Positions 43,997 through 57,542 are shown, counted from the first letter of the stretch. The stretch is DNA of 64,000 nucleotides from Streptomyces rubrogriseus (GCF_027947575.1 NZ_CP116256.1:3348001-3412000); one strand, 5' to 3'. The notes: a model not told the origin generated them from the letters alone. Translations and numbers: made by a program.

Positions 43997-44833
43997 TCAA
44001 GCCCCGTTACGGGCCGTTTCGGCGACCTCCGTGGCCGCGCGGACCAGGGCCGCGGTCGCCGTCGAGCGGGAATGCCGGGGCCAGGCGAGGGCCAGGACGA
44101 CCGGCGGCGCGTCCGGGACCGGGCGGTAGACGACGCCGGGCCTCGGGTAGCGGGCGGTCACCGACACGGGCAGCAGGGTGACGACCTTGCCGAGGGAAAC
44201 CGCGGTGAGCACCTGGGCCAGGTCGTCGTGGCCGCGCCGCGCCTCGTCGATGTGCCGCTCCACGCTGCCCGCGTCGAGGCCCAGGTCGGCCAGCTCCAGC
44301 CGGTCGCGGGCGGCGAGCGGGTGGCCCGCGGCGAGGACGGCGACGCGCGGTTCGGCGGCCACTGTCTCGGTGTCGAGGCCGGTGCCGTCGAACGGGGCGT
44401 GGACCAGGGCGACGTCCGCCTCGCCGGCGCGCAGCAGCCGCGGTTGCTCCTGCCACCCGCACAGCCGGACGGCGACCGGCACGGACCCGGGTTCCGACGC
44501 GTAGCGGGCGAGGATCGGCTCCAGCAGCCCCGCGTCCCCGTCGGCCTTCACGGCCAGCACCAGCTTCGGTCCCCCGGCCGCGCGCCGGGCCCGCCGCCCG
44601 GCGGCTTCCAGCGCGTCCAGCGCGACCCGCGCCTCGGCGAGCAGCACGTCCCCGGCCGGGGTCCGGGTGACACTGTGGGTGGTCCGCTCGAACAGGGCGA
44701 CACCCAGCTCGGCCTCCAGCCGGCGGATCGCCCTGGACAGCGGTGGCGGGGAGATGCCCAGCCGCTCGGCGGCCCGCGCGAAGTTCAACTCCTCGGCGAC
44801 CGCCACGAAGTAGCGCAGGGAACGCGACTCCAT
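43997..44833 (-). CDS. LysR-family transcriptional regulator
   Basis: A 278-residue LysR regulator: N-terminal helix-turn-helix (LNFARAAERLGISPPPLSRA) and a substrate-binding domain from about residue 90. It diverges from the NmrA-like oxidoreductase gene, its likeliest target. The 192-base gap between their starts has no inverted repeat that I can single out. Effector unknown. Confidence 0.9.
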   Translation of the reverse strand: MESRSLRYFVAVAEELNFARAAERLGISPPPLSRAIRRLEAELGVALFERTTHSVTRTPAGDVLLAEARVALDALEAAGRRARRAAGGPKLVLAVKADGDAGLLEPILARYASEPGSVPVAVRLCGWQEQPRLLRAGEADVALVHAPFDGTGLDTETVAAEPRVAVLAAGHPLAARDRLELADLGLDAGSVERHIDEARRGHDDLAQVLTAVSLGKVVTLLPVSVTARYPRPGVVYRPVPDAPPVVLALAWPRHSRSTATAALVRAATEVAETARNGA

Positions 44834-45025
44834 GTCCCGCCTCCCTCCGGTCCGCCCGGTATCGCCGCCCGGTATTGCCCTCAGGGTAACAAGCGGGACC
44901 CGATCGATCCTTCAGTTCCGGCCGCCCGGCGAACAGGATGGGAGAGCGCCCAAGAGCGAACGGCAGCAGGCTCCCCGCCCGGCGCGCACCCCTCTCTTCT
45001 CCCTCCCTGAACCGGAGTTGTGCTC

Positions 45026-45925
45026 GTGATCGTCATCACCACCCCGACCGGCGGAATCGGCCGGCAGGTCCTCGACAACGTCCTGGACGCCCTCGGCGCC
45101 CGGGACGACGGGACCGCCCTGCGCGTCGTCGCCCGCGATCCGGGCCGTCTCACCGACCGGGCCCGGGAGCGGGCCGAGGTGTTCCGGGGCTCGCACGCCG
45201 ACCCCGAGGTCCTGGACGCGGCCTGTGAGGGCGCCGACCAGGTGTTCTGGCTGGTGCCGCCCGCGCCCGGCGCCGACAGCGTCGAGGGCCACTTCCGGGA
45301 CTTCACGCTGCCGCTGTGCGAGGTGATCGCGCGGCGGGGTGTGGCACGGGTCGTGGCCGTGTCCAGCCTGGGGCGCGGTGTGGCGAAGGACGCCGGACCG
45401 ATCTCCGCCTCGCTCGTCATGGACGACCGGATCGCCGCCACCGGCGTCCACTACCGGGCGCTGTGCCCGCCCTTCCTGATGGAGAACCTGCTCGGGCAGG
45501 CGGCCGCGCTGCGCGACACCGGCGAGTTCCGCATGGCGTACGCCGCCGACCGCGTCCTGCGCACCTGCGCCACCGCCGACATCGCCGCCACGGCCGCCCG
45601 GCTGCTCCTCGACGACTCCTGGACCGGCCGCGCCGACGTCCCGCTCGTCGGCCCCGACGAACTCACCCCGCAGGGCATGGCCGGGGTGCTGACCGACGTA
45701 CTGGGCCGTCCGGTGCGGGTACGGGAGACCACCCCGGAGGCCTACAAGGCGTCCGCCCTGCGGTTCGGGGCGAGCGAGAGCGGGGCCCAGGGGCTGGCCG
45801 ACATGGCCTCGGCGATGGACGCCCAGGGCTTCTACGGCGCGGCCGAGCCCAGCACCCCGGACACCGCGCCCACGAGCTTCCGCCGCTGGTGCGAAGAGGT
45901 CCTGCGGCCGGCCACGCTCGCCTGA
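45026..45925 (+). CDS. NmrA-like NAD(P)-binding protein
   Basis: A 299-residue atypical short-chain dehydrogenase of the NmrA/HSCARG type. The nucleotide loop is TTPTGGIGRQV at the N-terminus, and ARVVAVSSLG a later Rossmann strand. There is no YxxxK catalytic pair, so it may be a redox sensor or an isomerase/reductase with other residues. The GTG at 45026 is chosen over one at 45020 because CGGAG lies 8 bases before 45026. It diverges from a LysR gene that may control it. Confidence 0.85.
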   Translation: MIVITTPTGGIGRQVLDNVLDALGARDDGTALRVVARDPGRLTDRARERAEVFRGSHADPEVLDAACEGADQVFWLVPPAPGADSVEGHFRDFTLPLCEVIARRGVARVVAVSSLGRGVAKDAGPISASLVMDDRIAATGVHYRALCPPFLMENLLGQAAALRDTGEFRMAYAADRVLRTCATADIAATAARLLLDDSWTGRADVPLVGPDELTPQGMAGVLTDVLGRPVRVRETTPEAYKASALRFGASESGAQGLADMASAMDAQGFYGAAEPSTPDTAPTSFRRWCEEVLRPATLA

Positions 45926-45959
45926 CGGCGGCTCCGGGCCACTGAACCGGCGCGGTCCC

Positions 45960-46844
45960 TCACCGCTCCAGCAGCATCCGCTGCAGCTCCCGAGCCGCCC
46001 GCGGCGGAGCCACGTCGCTGCGGTGGGCCAGGGCGATGGTCCGGTGCAGACCGGGCCGGGCCAGCGGGGTCACCCGCAGTCCGCGTCCGGAGCGGGCGGC
46101 CACCATCCGCGGGACGACCGCCATGCCGAGCCCGGCCCGCACGAAACCCAGCACCGCGTCCATCTCCCCGCCCTCCACGGCGAAGTCCGGCTCGAACCCG
46201 GCCGAGCGGCACGCGGCCACGGTCAGTTCCCGCAGGTCGTAGCCGTGCCGGAACATCACCAGACGCTCGCCCTCCAGGTCGGTGATGCGCACGGCACGGC
46301 GCCCGCCGCCCGGCCGGGGCGACTCCGGGGAGGACACCACCACCAGGTCCTCCCGCAGCAGCTCCACCGTGGTCAGCGCCGGTGAGGCGGTGGGCAGCGG
46401 CAGCACGACCAGGGCGAGGTCGAGCGCACCGCGCGCCAGCTCCCGCACCAGGTCGTGCGAACCGCCCTCCTCGATCAGCAACTGGATGCCGGGATAGCGG
46501 TCGTGGAAGGCGCGCAGCACGTCCGGGAGCAGGCCGGTGCACAGGCTCGGGGTGGCGCCCAGCCGGACCCGGCCGCGGCGCAGCTGGGCCAGCTCCAGCA
46601 CCTCGTGCCGGGCGGTGTCCGCGTCCGCCAGGATGCGCCGGGCCAGCGGCAGCAGCGCCTCCCCGGCGTCGGTGAGCGTGATGTTCCCGCGCGCCCGCAG
46701 GAAGAGGTCGGCGCCCAGCTCCCGCTCCAGCGCCTTGATCTGCTGCGACAGCGAGGGCTGCGCCACGTGGACCACCTCGGCGGCCCGGGTGAAGTGCCGG
46801 GTCTCGGCGACCGCCACGAAGTACTGGAGCTGTTGCAACTGCAT
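45960..46844 (-). CDS. LysR-family regulator divergent from the sdh operon
   Basis: A 294-residue LysR protein with HTH TRAAEVVHVAQPSLSQQIKA and LGADLFLRARGNITLTDAG linker, then an effector domain. Its start is 95 bases from that of the succinate dehydrogenase cytochrome b gene on the other strand, and the gap holds two inverted repeats of LysR type. It probably regulates sdhCAB as well as itself. The ATG at 46844 begins MQLQQLQYFVAVAE. Confidence 0.92.
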   Translation of the reverse strand: MQLQQLQYFVAVAETRHFTRAAEVVHVAQPSLSQQIKALERELGADLFLRARGNITLTDAGEALLPLARRILADADTARHEVLELAQLRRGRVRLGATPSLCTGLLPDVLRAFHDRYPGIQLLIEEGGSHDLVRELARGALDLALVVLPLPTASPALTTVELLREDLVVVSSPESPRPGGGRRAVRITDLEGERLVMFRHGYDLRELTVAACRSAGFEPDFAVEGGEMDAVLGFVRAGLGMAVVPRMVAARSGRGLRVTPLARPGLHRTIALAHRSDVAPPRAARELQRMLLER

Positions 46845-46864
46845 ATCGCGAGCATACGCGGTCG

Positions 46865-46897
46865 ATAGGCAGGCCCTATGGAATCCAGGCGTTCCAT
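46865..46897. promoter_or_regulatory. LysR-type binding region between lysR and sdhC
   Basis: ATAGGCAGGCCCTAT (46865-46879) is an inverted repeat containing the LysR T-N11-A pattern, and directly beside it ATGGAA-N8-TTCCAT (46878-46897) is a second perfect 6-bp inverted repeat. The layout, a recognition site plus an adjacent activation site, is standard for LysR regulators. The sdhC ATG is at 46940. Confidence 0.75.
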
Positions 46898-46939
46898 GTC
46901 TTGGACCGATGAGGCACCCGACCCGTAACGTCCTGTGAC

Positions 46940-47647
46940 ATGGCTCTGGCAACGCGGACGGACCGACGGCCGTCCATGGCGCGCACCGTGTGGGACTCGA
47001 CCGTCGGCAAGAAGACAGTGATGGCGGTCAGCGGTCTCGTCATGCTGCTCTACCTGGTCGCCCACATGATCGGGAACCTGAAGATCTACTTCGGGGTCGA
47101 GGAGTTCAACCACTACGCCCACTGGCTGCGCACGGTCGGCGAGCCGTTCATGCACTACGAGTGGACGCTCTGGCTGATCCGTGTCGTGCTGGTGGTCGCC
47201 GTCGTCGCCCACGCCGTCTCCGCGTACCAGCTCAGCCGCCGCGACATCAAGGCGCGGCCCAGCAAGTACGTGCACAAGAAGGCCCGTTCCAGCTACGCGA
47301 CGCGCACCATGCGCTGGGGCGGGATCATCCTCGGCCTGTTCATCGTCTGGCACCTCCTCGACCTGACCACCGGCACCGTGCACTCCGGCGGCTTCGAGAC
47401 GGGCAAGCCCTACCAGAACGTCGTGGACACCTTCTCCACCTGGTACGGCAACGTCATCTACATCGTCGCGATGCTCGCCCTCGGCCTGCACATCCGGCAC
47501 GGCTTCTGGAGCGCCGCCCAGACCCTCGGCGCCGGCAGCCGCACCCGCGACCGGGCCCTGAAGACGACCGCGAACGTCCTCGCGCTGCTGCTCACGATCG
47601 GCTTCGTCGCCGTACCCGTGGGCGTCATGACCGGAGTGGTGAGCTGA
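46940..47647 (+). CDS. sdhC: Succinate dehydrogenase/fumarate reductase cytochrome b subunit
   Basis: A 235-residue, five-helix membrane anchor of the b-type (single large subunit, Bacillus/actinobacterial type), with candidate haem histidines in [23 protein letters not shown] and LGLHIRHG. It carries electrons between quinone and the flavoprotein/iron-sulphur subunits. It is first in an operon with the flavoprotein (1 base gap) and the iron-sulphur protein (overlap). Streptomyces usually has another sdh locus; this three-subunit type may work as a second enzyme or fumarate reductase. Confidence 0.92.
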   Translation: MALATRTDRRPSMARTVWDSTVGKKTVMAVSGLVMLLYLVAHMIGNLKIYFGVEEFNHYAHWLRTVGEPFMHYEWTLWLIRVVLVVAVVAHAVSAYQLSRRDIKARPSKYVHKKARSSYATRTMRWGGIILGLFIVWHLLDLTTGTVHSGGFETGKPYQNVVDTFSTWYGNVIYIVAMLALGLHIRHGFWSAAQTLGAGSRTRDRALKTTANVLALLLTIGFVAVPVGVMTGVVS

Positions 47648-47648
47648 C

Positions 47649-49594
<1,946 letters not shown>

Positions 49595-49598
<4 letters not shown>

Positions 49599-50344
49599 AG
49601 CTCACCCTGCGCGTCTGGCGGCAGAAGAACGCCGACGCCGACGGCGCCATGTCCACATACCAGGTGGACGGAATCTCCAGCGACATGTCCTTCCTGGAGA
49701 TGCTCGACACCCTCAACGAGGAGCTCATCCTCAAGGGCGAGGACCCCGTCGCCTTCGACCACGACTGCCGCGAGGGCATCTGCGGCGCCTGCTCGCTGGT
49801 CATCAACGGCGACGCCCACGGCCCCGAGCGCACCACCACCTGCCAACTGCACATGCGGTCCTTCAAGGACGGCGACACCATCGACATCGAGCCGTGGCGG
49901 GCCTCCGCCTTCCCGGTCGTCAAGGACCTCGTCGTCGACCGCTCGGCCTTCGACCGGATCATCCAGGCCGGCGGCTACATCACCGCGCCCACCGGTGCCG
50001 CGCCGGAGGCGCACGCCACGCCGGTGCCGAAGCCGGACGCCGACCTCGCCTTCGAGCACGCGGAGTGCATCGGCTGCGGCGCGTGCGTCGCCGCGTGCCC
50101 GAACGGCGCGGCGATGCTGTTCACGTCCGCGAAGGTGAACCACCTGAACGTCCTGCCGCAGGGCGCGCCCGAGCGGGAGACGCGGGTGCTGGACATGGTC
50201 GGGCAGATGGACGCGGAGGGCTTCGGCGGCTGCACGCTCACCGGCGAGTGCGCGACGGCCTGCCCCAAGGGCATCCCGCTGGTCTCCATCACCAGCATGA
50301 ACAAGGAATGGCTGCGGGCCACGCGCAAGGTGGCCAAGAAGTAG
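49595..50344 (+). CDS. sdhB: Succinate dehydrogenase/fumarate reductase iron-sulphur subunit
   Basis: A 249-residue protein with an N-terminal plant-type [2Fe-2S] ferredoxin domain ([10 protein letters not shown] and TTCQLH) and a C-terminal domain for [4Fe-4S] and [3Fe-4S] centres ([12 protein letters not shown] and [16 protein letters not shown]). It passes electrons from FAD to the cytochrome b. The start ATG overlaps the sdhA stop. A perfect hairpin follows 33 bases after the stop. Confidence 0.96.
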
Positions 50345-50376
50345 CCCCCACGACGTTCGCCGACAGGTGCGGACGG

Positions 50377-50410
50377 ACGGGGCCGGGAGAGGTGCTCCTC
50401 CCGGCCCCGT
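50377..50410 (+). terminator. Hairpin terminator after sdhB
   Basis: ACGGGGCCGGGAG (50377-50389) pairs perfectly with CTCCCGGCCCCGT (50398-50410) across an 8-base loop, followed by TT. It ends the sdh operon. Confidence 0.9.
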
Positions 50411-50575
50411 TTCGCTTGCGCGCGCCCGGCGTCCGGAAGGCGCGAGCGGGAGCCCGGCATTCAGGAAGCCCACATCCGCGCTCCCGGCAGTCGTCATGTG
50501 CAGTACAGCCGGCGTCGGAAGAACTGGGTCGGAGCCGTCCCCACGACCACCGTTCTCACGACCAGGAGAGCACCC

Positions 50576-51346
50576 ATGACCGGCGTACTGACCGCTGACC
50601 GTCCCCCGAAGCCCGCCGCTCCCCGCCGCTACACCGTCACCCTCGCCCGCGACGAGGACGACGTGCGGGCCGCCCAGCGGCTGCGGCACGACGTGTTCGC
50701 CGGGGAGATGGGCGCGCTGCTGGCGAGCCCGCAACCCGGCTACGACGTCGACGCCTTCGACGCGTACTGCGACCACCTGCTCGTGCGCGAGGAGACGACC
50801 GGGCAGGTCGTCGGGACCTACCGGCTGCTGCCGCCGGAGCGCGCCGCGGTCGCCGGACGGCTGTACGCGGAGAGCGAGTTCGACCTCACCTCCCTGGACC
50901 CGATCCGGCCCTCCCTGGTCGAGGTCGGCCGGTCCTGTGTGCACCCCGACCACCGCGACGGCGCCGTCATCGGACTCGTCTGGGCCGGCATAGCCCGCTA
51001 CATGACCGACCGCGGCCACGCCTGGCTGGCGGGTTGCTGTTCCCTCCCGCTCGCCGACGGCGGCGCCCTCGCCGCCGGAGCCTGGGACCGGGTGCGGACC
51101 AAGCACCTGGCGCCCGAGGAGTACCGGGTACGGCCGCTGCTGCCGTGGGTCCCCCGCCCGGCGGCGCCCGCCGCCCGCACCGAGCTGCCGGCGCTGCTGC
51201 GCGGCTACCTCCGGCTGGGCGCCTGGGTCTGCGGCGAGCCCGCGCACGACGTGGACTTCGGTGTCGCGGACCTGTACGTGCTGCTGCCGATGAACCGGGT
51301 CGACCCGCGCTACCTGCGGCACTTCCTCTCGCTGGCACCGGCCTGA
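50576..51346 (+). CDS. olsB: Ornithine N-acyltransferase of ornithine-lipid synthesis (OlsB-like)
   Basis: A 256-residue GNAT-fold protein of the OlsB/hemolysin-acyltransferase group, which moves a 3-hydroxyacyl chain from acyl carrier protein to ornithine to give lyso-ornithine lipid. Landmarks: RLRHDVFAGEMGALL, LVREETTGQVVGTYRLLPPE, EVGRSCVHPDHRDG and GCCSLPL. The ATG at 50576 has AGGAGAG upstream. It overlaps the olsA-like gene by one base (TGATG), and such a pair is the standard two-step ornithine lipid set. Confidence 0.85.
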   Translation: MTGVLTADRPPKPAAPRRYTVTLARDEDDVRAAQRLRHDVFAGEMGALLASPQPGYDVDAFDAYCDHLLVREETTGQVVGTYRLLPPERAAVAGRLYAESEFDLTSLDPIRPSLVEVGRSCVHPDHRDGAVIGLVWAGIARYMTDRGHAWLAGCCSLPLADGGALAAGAWDRVRTKHLAPEEYRVRPLLPWVPRPAAPAARTELPALLRGYLRLGAWVCGEPAHDVDFGVADLYVLLPMNRVDPRYLRHFLSLAPA

Positions 51347-52173
51347 TGAGCGGCTGGCTGCCCCTGGCGCCCTGCACGCCCGCCGCGTGCGTGGAACGGA
51401 CCCGGGCCGCGGCGGCCGTACCGCGCGCCGTGCTGCGCCTCACCGCGGTCGCCGTGCTGCTCCTCGCCGGGATCGCCGTCGTGCTGGCCCCCTCCGGCCT
51501 GCGGCGCAGGCTGCCCGCGGTCCTGGTGCGGCGCTGGTGCCGGTGGGTGGTGCGGGCCGCGGGGGTCCGGGTCCGCGTCACGGGAGCCGCCGTCCCCCGG
51601 GGCGGGCTGCTCCTCGTCGCCAACCACGTCTCCTGGCTCGACATTCCGCTGCTGGCCGCCGTACGCCCCGCGAGGATGCTGGCCAAGAGCGAGATCCGGC
51701 ACTGGCCCGTGGCGGGCGGGCCGACGGGGCGCGCCGGGGTGCTGTTCATCGAACGGGACCGGCCGCGGGCCCTGCCGGGCACGGTCGACGCCGTCGCGCG
51801 GGCCCTGCGCGCGGGCGCCGCCGTGGCTGCCTTCCCCGAGGGCAGCACGTGGTGCGGACGGGCCCACGGACCCTTCCGCCGGGCGGTGTTCCAGGCCGCC
51901 CTGGACGCCGGGGTCCCGGTCCAGCCGGTCCGCATCCGCTACCGGGCCGGGGAGCGGGCGGTGAGCACGACGCCCGCGTTCGTCGGCGTGGACACGCTGC
52001 TCGCCTCCCTGTGGCGGGTGGCGTCGGCGCGCGGACTGACCGCCGAGGTGGAGGTGCGGCCCGTCGTACCGCCCGGCCGCCACCGCGACCGGCGTGCCCT
52101 CGCCCGGGCCACCGAGTACGCGGTCCACGGTGACCAGGGGAAAGCACCGTCGAAAAGTATGTGTGCTTTGTGA
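51346..52173 (+). CDS. olsA: Lyso-ornithine lipid acyltransferase (OlsA/PlsC-like)
   Basis: A 275-residue PlsC-family acyltransferase with an N-terminal membrane helix (about 30-50). Catalytic HX4D is NHVSWLD (about 92-98) and the acceptor motif FPEGSTWCG (about 164-172). It esterifies the hydroxyl of lyso-ornithine lipid, giving the phosphorus-free membrane lipid. Translation is coupled to olsB by the TGATG overlap. The last 12 residues look disordered. Confidence 0.85.
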   Translation: MSGWLPLAPCTPAACVERTRAAAAVPRAVLRLTAVAVLLLAGIAVVLAPSGLRRRLPAVLVRRWCRWVVRAAGVRVRVTGAAVPRGGLLLVANHVSWLDIPLLAAVRPARMLAKSEIRHWPVAGGPTGRAGVLFIERDRPRALPGTVDAVARALRAGAAVAAFPEGSTWCGRAHGPFRRAVFQAALDAGVPVQPVRIRYRAGERAVSTTPAFVGVDTLLASLWRVASARGLTAEVEVRPVVPPGRHRDRRALARATEYAVHGDQGKAPSKSMCAL

Positions 52174-52245
52174 GGTTTGTGCCGTTTCCATACCGCTGGA
52201 TGCGGACAACCGGAAGGCAGGCACTCGAAAGGAGGGTGATGGCAG

Positions 52246-53178
52246 ATGATCACCCGTGAAGAGATCGCCAACGTCCTGGACCAACCGGTCTACGACGGTG
52301 ACGGCAACAAGATCGGCGACGCGAAGCACGTCTTCTTCGACGACATGACCGGGCGCCCCGAGTGGGTGAGCGTCAAGACGGGCATGTTCGGCTCCACCGA
52401 GTCCTTCGTGCCCATCCGGGACGCCGCACTGGTGCAGGACCACCTCGAGGTTCCCTACGGCAAGGACCAGGTCAAGGGCGCGCCCTCTGTCGACGTCGAC
52501 GCGGGCGGCCATCTGTCGGAGACCGAGGAGCACCGGCTCTACGACTACTACGGCATCAACTGGGACAGCGTGCTGTCCGAGGCCGAGCGCACCGACGACG
52601 ACCGCTTCGCGACGGGACCGGGCACCGCCGGAGCCGCCGGAGCCGCCGGAACGGCTGGTGCCGCGGGACTGGCCGGTACGGCCGGTACGGCCGGTGCCGC
52701 GGGAACGGCGGGCGGCAGGACCGGACGCGAGGACGCCATGCGGCGCGAGGGCATGCGCGGCGACGAGGCCATGACCCGCTCCGAGGAGCAGATGCACATC
52801 GGCGTCGAACGCCACGAGTCCGGCCGGGCCAGGCTCCGCAAGTACGTGGTCACGGAAGAGGTCCAGCAGACCGTCCCGGTCACCCACGAGGAAGTGCGGG
52901 TGGTGCGCGAGCCCATCACGGACGCCAACCGTGACGAGGCCCTGGCCGGACCGGAGATCAGCGAGGCCGAGCACGAGGTCACGCTGCACGCGGAACGTCC
53001 CGTCGTGGAGACGGAGACGGTACCGGTGGAGCGGGTCCGGATGACCACGGAGGAGCTCACGGAGAACGAGACGGTGCGCGGCCAGGTCCGCAAGGAGCGC
53101 ATCGAGGCCGAGACCGAGTCGTTCACCGAGGGTGAGACGAAGAACGCCCGGGACGACAAGCGGCGGGGCGGCAAGTGA
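52246..53178 (+). CDS. PRC-barrel and DUF2382 (YsnF/AvaK) stress-type protein
   Basis: A 310-residue protein: PRC-barrel (about 1-80, beginning ITREEIANVLDQPVYDGDGN), an Ala/Gly/Thr-only linker (about 127-158), and DUF2382 (about 185-300), which is strongly charged with VTEEVQQTVPVTHEEVRVVR repeats. Proteins of this build are often stress-induced; biochemical role unknown. The ATG at 52246 has GGAGG 10 bases upstream. No signal peptide. Confidence 0.88.
   Translation: MITREEIANVLDQPVYDGDGNKIGDAKHVFFDDMTGRPEWVSVKTGMFGSTESFVPIRDAALVQDHLEVPYGKDQVKGAPSVDVDAGGHLSETEEHRLYDYYGINWDSVLSEAERTDDDRFATGPGTAGAAGAAGTAGAAGLAGTAGTAGAAGTAGGRTGREDAMRREGMRGDEAMTRSEEQMHIGVERHESGRARLRKYVVTEEVQQTVPVTHEEVRVVREPITDANRDEALAGPEISEAEHEVTLHAERPVVETETVPVERVRMTTEELTENETVRGQVRKERIEAETESFTEGETKNARDDKRRGGK
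52623..52717 (+). repeat. In-frame GC-rich linker repeat encoding Gly/Ala/Thr
   Basis: Repeats of GCCGGA, GCCGGT and GGTACG type units give GTAGAAGAAGTAGAAGLAG and more of the same. It is a flexible hinge between the PRC and DUF2382 domains and likely varies in length between strains. Confidence 0.7.
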
Positions 53179-53203
53179 CCGTTTCCCGCGGTCGCGGGAC
53201 CGG

Positions 53204-53220
53204 GCGCCGGTGAAGCGACT

Positions 53221-53230
<10 letters not shown>
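53204..53230. terminator. Bidirectional 12-bp hairpin
   Basis: GCGCCGGTGAAG (53204-53215) and CTTCACCGGCGC (53219-53230) pair perfectly with a CGA loop, between the convergent DUF2382 and UvrA2 genes. The right arm covers the UvrA2 stop codon. Confidence 0.85.
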
Positions 53231-55566
<2,336 letters not shown>

Positions 55567-55608
55567 CGCGGCGGGCTCCGTACCGTGGGTGGGACAAACC
55601 CCGCGATT

Positions 55609-56628
55609 CTACGCCGGGGCGTCGAGCGGCCCGGTACCGGTGACCCGGGCGAGCCGCCGGTAGGAGTCGAGCAGCGCGGCACGGTCGTACGTGCTGGTGG
55701 TGACCAGCACCTCCTGCGCGCCCGTCTCCTTCACGAGCGTCTCCAGCTCGTCGGCGACCTGCTCCTCGGTGCCGGTGAGGTGGCCGGCGAGACCGGCCTC
55801 GTACAGGTCGCGCTCCTTGCCGGTCATGGTCCGGGCCTCGACCTGCTCGGCCGTCGGCAGCGGCGGGAAGGCGCCCCGCGTGCGGGCCTCGGCCATGGAC
55901 CAGGCCTCCGGGACCAGGAGCCGCCGGGCCGCCTCGGGCGTGGCGGCCACCGCGACGGTGCCGGAGACGACGACGTACGGCTCCGCGCTCCACTCGGAGG
56001 GGCGGAACGCGGCGCGGTAGCGGTCGATGCCGCGGCGCATCCGGTCCCGGTCGCGCAGGTCCCCGATGACCATCGGCAGCCCAGCACGGGCGGCGACGGC
56101 CGCGCCCTCGCCCATCGCCAGCACGAACGGCGGTACGGTCAGCCCCTCCGCGGGGCGCGCGTGCACGCCCGTGGGCGAGGTCCCCCGGAACCAGCCGAGC
56201 AGCTCGGCCAGTTGCGCGTCGAAGTCCTCGGCGTCGTCCTTCTCCCGGCCCAGCGCCCTGCGGACGCCGTCGGTGAAGCCGACCGAGCGGCCGAGCCCCA
56301 TGTCGATCCGGCCGGGGAAGAGCGACTCCAGCACGCCGAACTGCTCGGCGACCACCAGCGGCCGGTGGTTGGGCAGCATCACGCCCCCGGTGCCGACCCG
56401 GATACGGCTCGTGGCCCCGGCCACGGCGGCCGCGAGCACGGTCGGCGCCGAGCCGGCCACTCCGGGCACACCGTGGTGCTCCGCCACCCAGAACCGGTGG
56501 TAGCCGAGCCGCTCCGCCTCCCGGGCCAGCCGCACGGTGTCGCGCAGTGCCTCCCCGGCAGTGCGGCCCGCCCGGATGCGGGAGCGGTCGAGGACGGAGA
56601 AGCGGGTGCCGGCGAGTGCAGAGGTCAC
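55609..56628 (-). CDS. LLM-class flavin-dependent oxidoreductase
   Basis: A 339-residue luciferase-like monooxygenase. RFSVLDRSRIRAGRTAGEAL, RLGYHRFWVAEHHGVPG, RIRVGTGGVMLPNHRPLVVA and ESLFPGRIDMGLGRSVG are the conserved core of the single-component group related to YhbW/YceB-type proteins. It uses FMN or F420; substrate unknown. The GTG at 56628 is chosen because homologues start near this point; another GTG (56655) would add 9 residues. Neither has a good ribosome site. Confidence 0.88.
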   Translation of the reverse strand: MTSALAGTRFSVLDRSRIRAGRTAGEALRDTVRLAREAERLGYHRFWVAEHHGVPGVAGSAPTVLAAAVAGATSRIRVGTGGVMLPNHRPLVVAEQFGVLESLFPGRIDMGLGRSVGFTDGVRRALGREKDDAEDFDAQLAELLGWFRGTSPTGVHARPAEGLTVPPFVLAMGEGAAVAARAGLPMVIGDLRDRDRMRRGIDRYRAAFRPSEWSAEPYVVVSGTVAVAATPEAARRLLVPEAWSMAEARTRGAFPPLPTAEQVEARTMTGKERDLYEAGLAGHLTGTEEQVADELETLVKETGAQEVLVTTSTYDRAALLDSYRRLARVTGTGPLDAPA

Positions 56629-56687
56629 ACCCTCTTCAACACCCGCACGCCGCACAGATTCCCGGCGACGGGCCCTAGGGTGGACGG

Positions 56688-57179
56688 GTGAGCGACAGCA
56701 GCAGGCCTCCGGTGGCCGTGTTCGACCTGGACAACACCCTCGCCGACACCGCGCACCGGCAGCGGTTCCTGGAGCGCAGGCCCCGTGACTGGGACGCCTT
56801 CTTCGCCGCAGCGCCGCACGATCCGCCGCTCGCGGAGGGCATCGCGCTGGTGCGGGAGAGCGCCGAGGAGTGCGAGATCGTCTACCTCACCGGACGGCCC
56901 GAGCGCTGCCGGCGCGACACGCTGGACTGGCTGGCCGCGCACGGCCTGCCGGACGGGGACGTGCACATGCGCGGCAACGCCGACCGCAGGCCCGCCCGGC
57001 GCACCAAGCTGGAGATCCTGCGGCGGCTCGCGCGGACCCGTGAGGTCCGGGTGCTGGTGGACGACGACGAGTTGGTCTGCGACGACGCCGAACGGGCCGG
57101 ATTCCCCGTACTCCGGGCACGCTGGGCGGCCCGGTCGGCCGAGCTGCGCGTGGCGCAGGAGCGCGAGGGCCGCACCTGA
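56688..57179 (+). CDS. HAD-superfamily phosphatase
   Basis: A 163-residue HAD hydrolase: motif I FDLDNTLADT (catalytic Asp pair), motif II YLTGRPE, motif III lysine about RTKLEIL, and motif IV VLVDDDELVCDDA. Its size and the TGRPE motif resemble the acid-phosphatase/polynucleotide-kinase 3'-phosphatase-like group. Substrate unknown. GTG start with no ribosome site; TAGGGT lies 6 bases before it, consistent with a leaderless transcript. It diverges from the LLM gene. Confidence 0.85.
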   Translation: MSDSSRPPVAVFDLDNTLADTAHRQRFLERRPRDWDAFFAAAPHDPPLAEGIALVRESAEECEIVYLTGRPERCRRDTLDWLAAHGLPDGDVHMRGNADRRPARRTKLEILRRLARTREVRVLVDDDELVCDDAERAGFPVLRARWAARSAELRVAQEREGRT

Positions 57180-57212
57180 GGGAGGTGGTCGCCGGAGGGG
57201 ACTTCGGGGGCG

Positions 57213-57428
57213 TCAGTCGGACTCCTCCAGGCGGAAGCCGAGCTTGAGCCCGACCTGCCAGTGCGCGACCTGCCCGTCCTCGATCTGGCCGCGCACCTGC
57301 GTCACCTCGAACCAGTCCAGCTTGCGCAGGGTCTGCGAGGCGCGCGTGATGGCGTTGCGGACGGCCTGGTCGACGCCGTCGGGCGAGGTGCCGACGACCT
57401 CGGTGACCCGGTAGGTGTGGTTCGACAT
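57213..57428 (-). CDS. Dodecin flavin-binding protein
   Basis: A 71-residue dodecin: SNHTYRVTEVVGTSPDGVDQ at the N-terminus, then LDWFEVTQVRGQIEDG holding the Trp and Gln that stack on flavin, and WQVGLKLGFRLEES at the end. Dodecins form hollow 12-mers that store FMN, riboflavin or CoA and protect against photoreactive flavin. The ATG at 57428 has GGAAGGGAG upstream. Convergent with the HAD gene. Confidence 0.95.
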   Translation of the reverse strand: MSNHTYRVTEVVGTSPDGVDQAVRNAITRASQTLRKLDWFEVTQVRGQIEDGQVAHWQVGLKLGFRLEESD

Positions 57429-57542
57429 GCGGGGCTCCCTTCCACGGGGCAGCGGTGTGCCCTGCGTCACTCCACCGTGCCCCAAGACGGGACGGAGCGC
57501 GAGGCATCGGCCTTCGCGGTGGAAACCCTCCGGTACCTCCCC

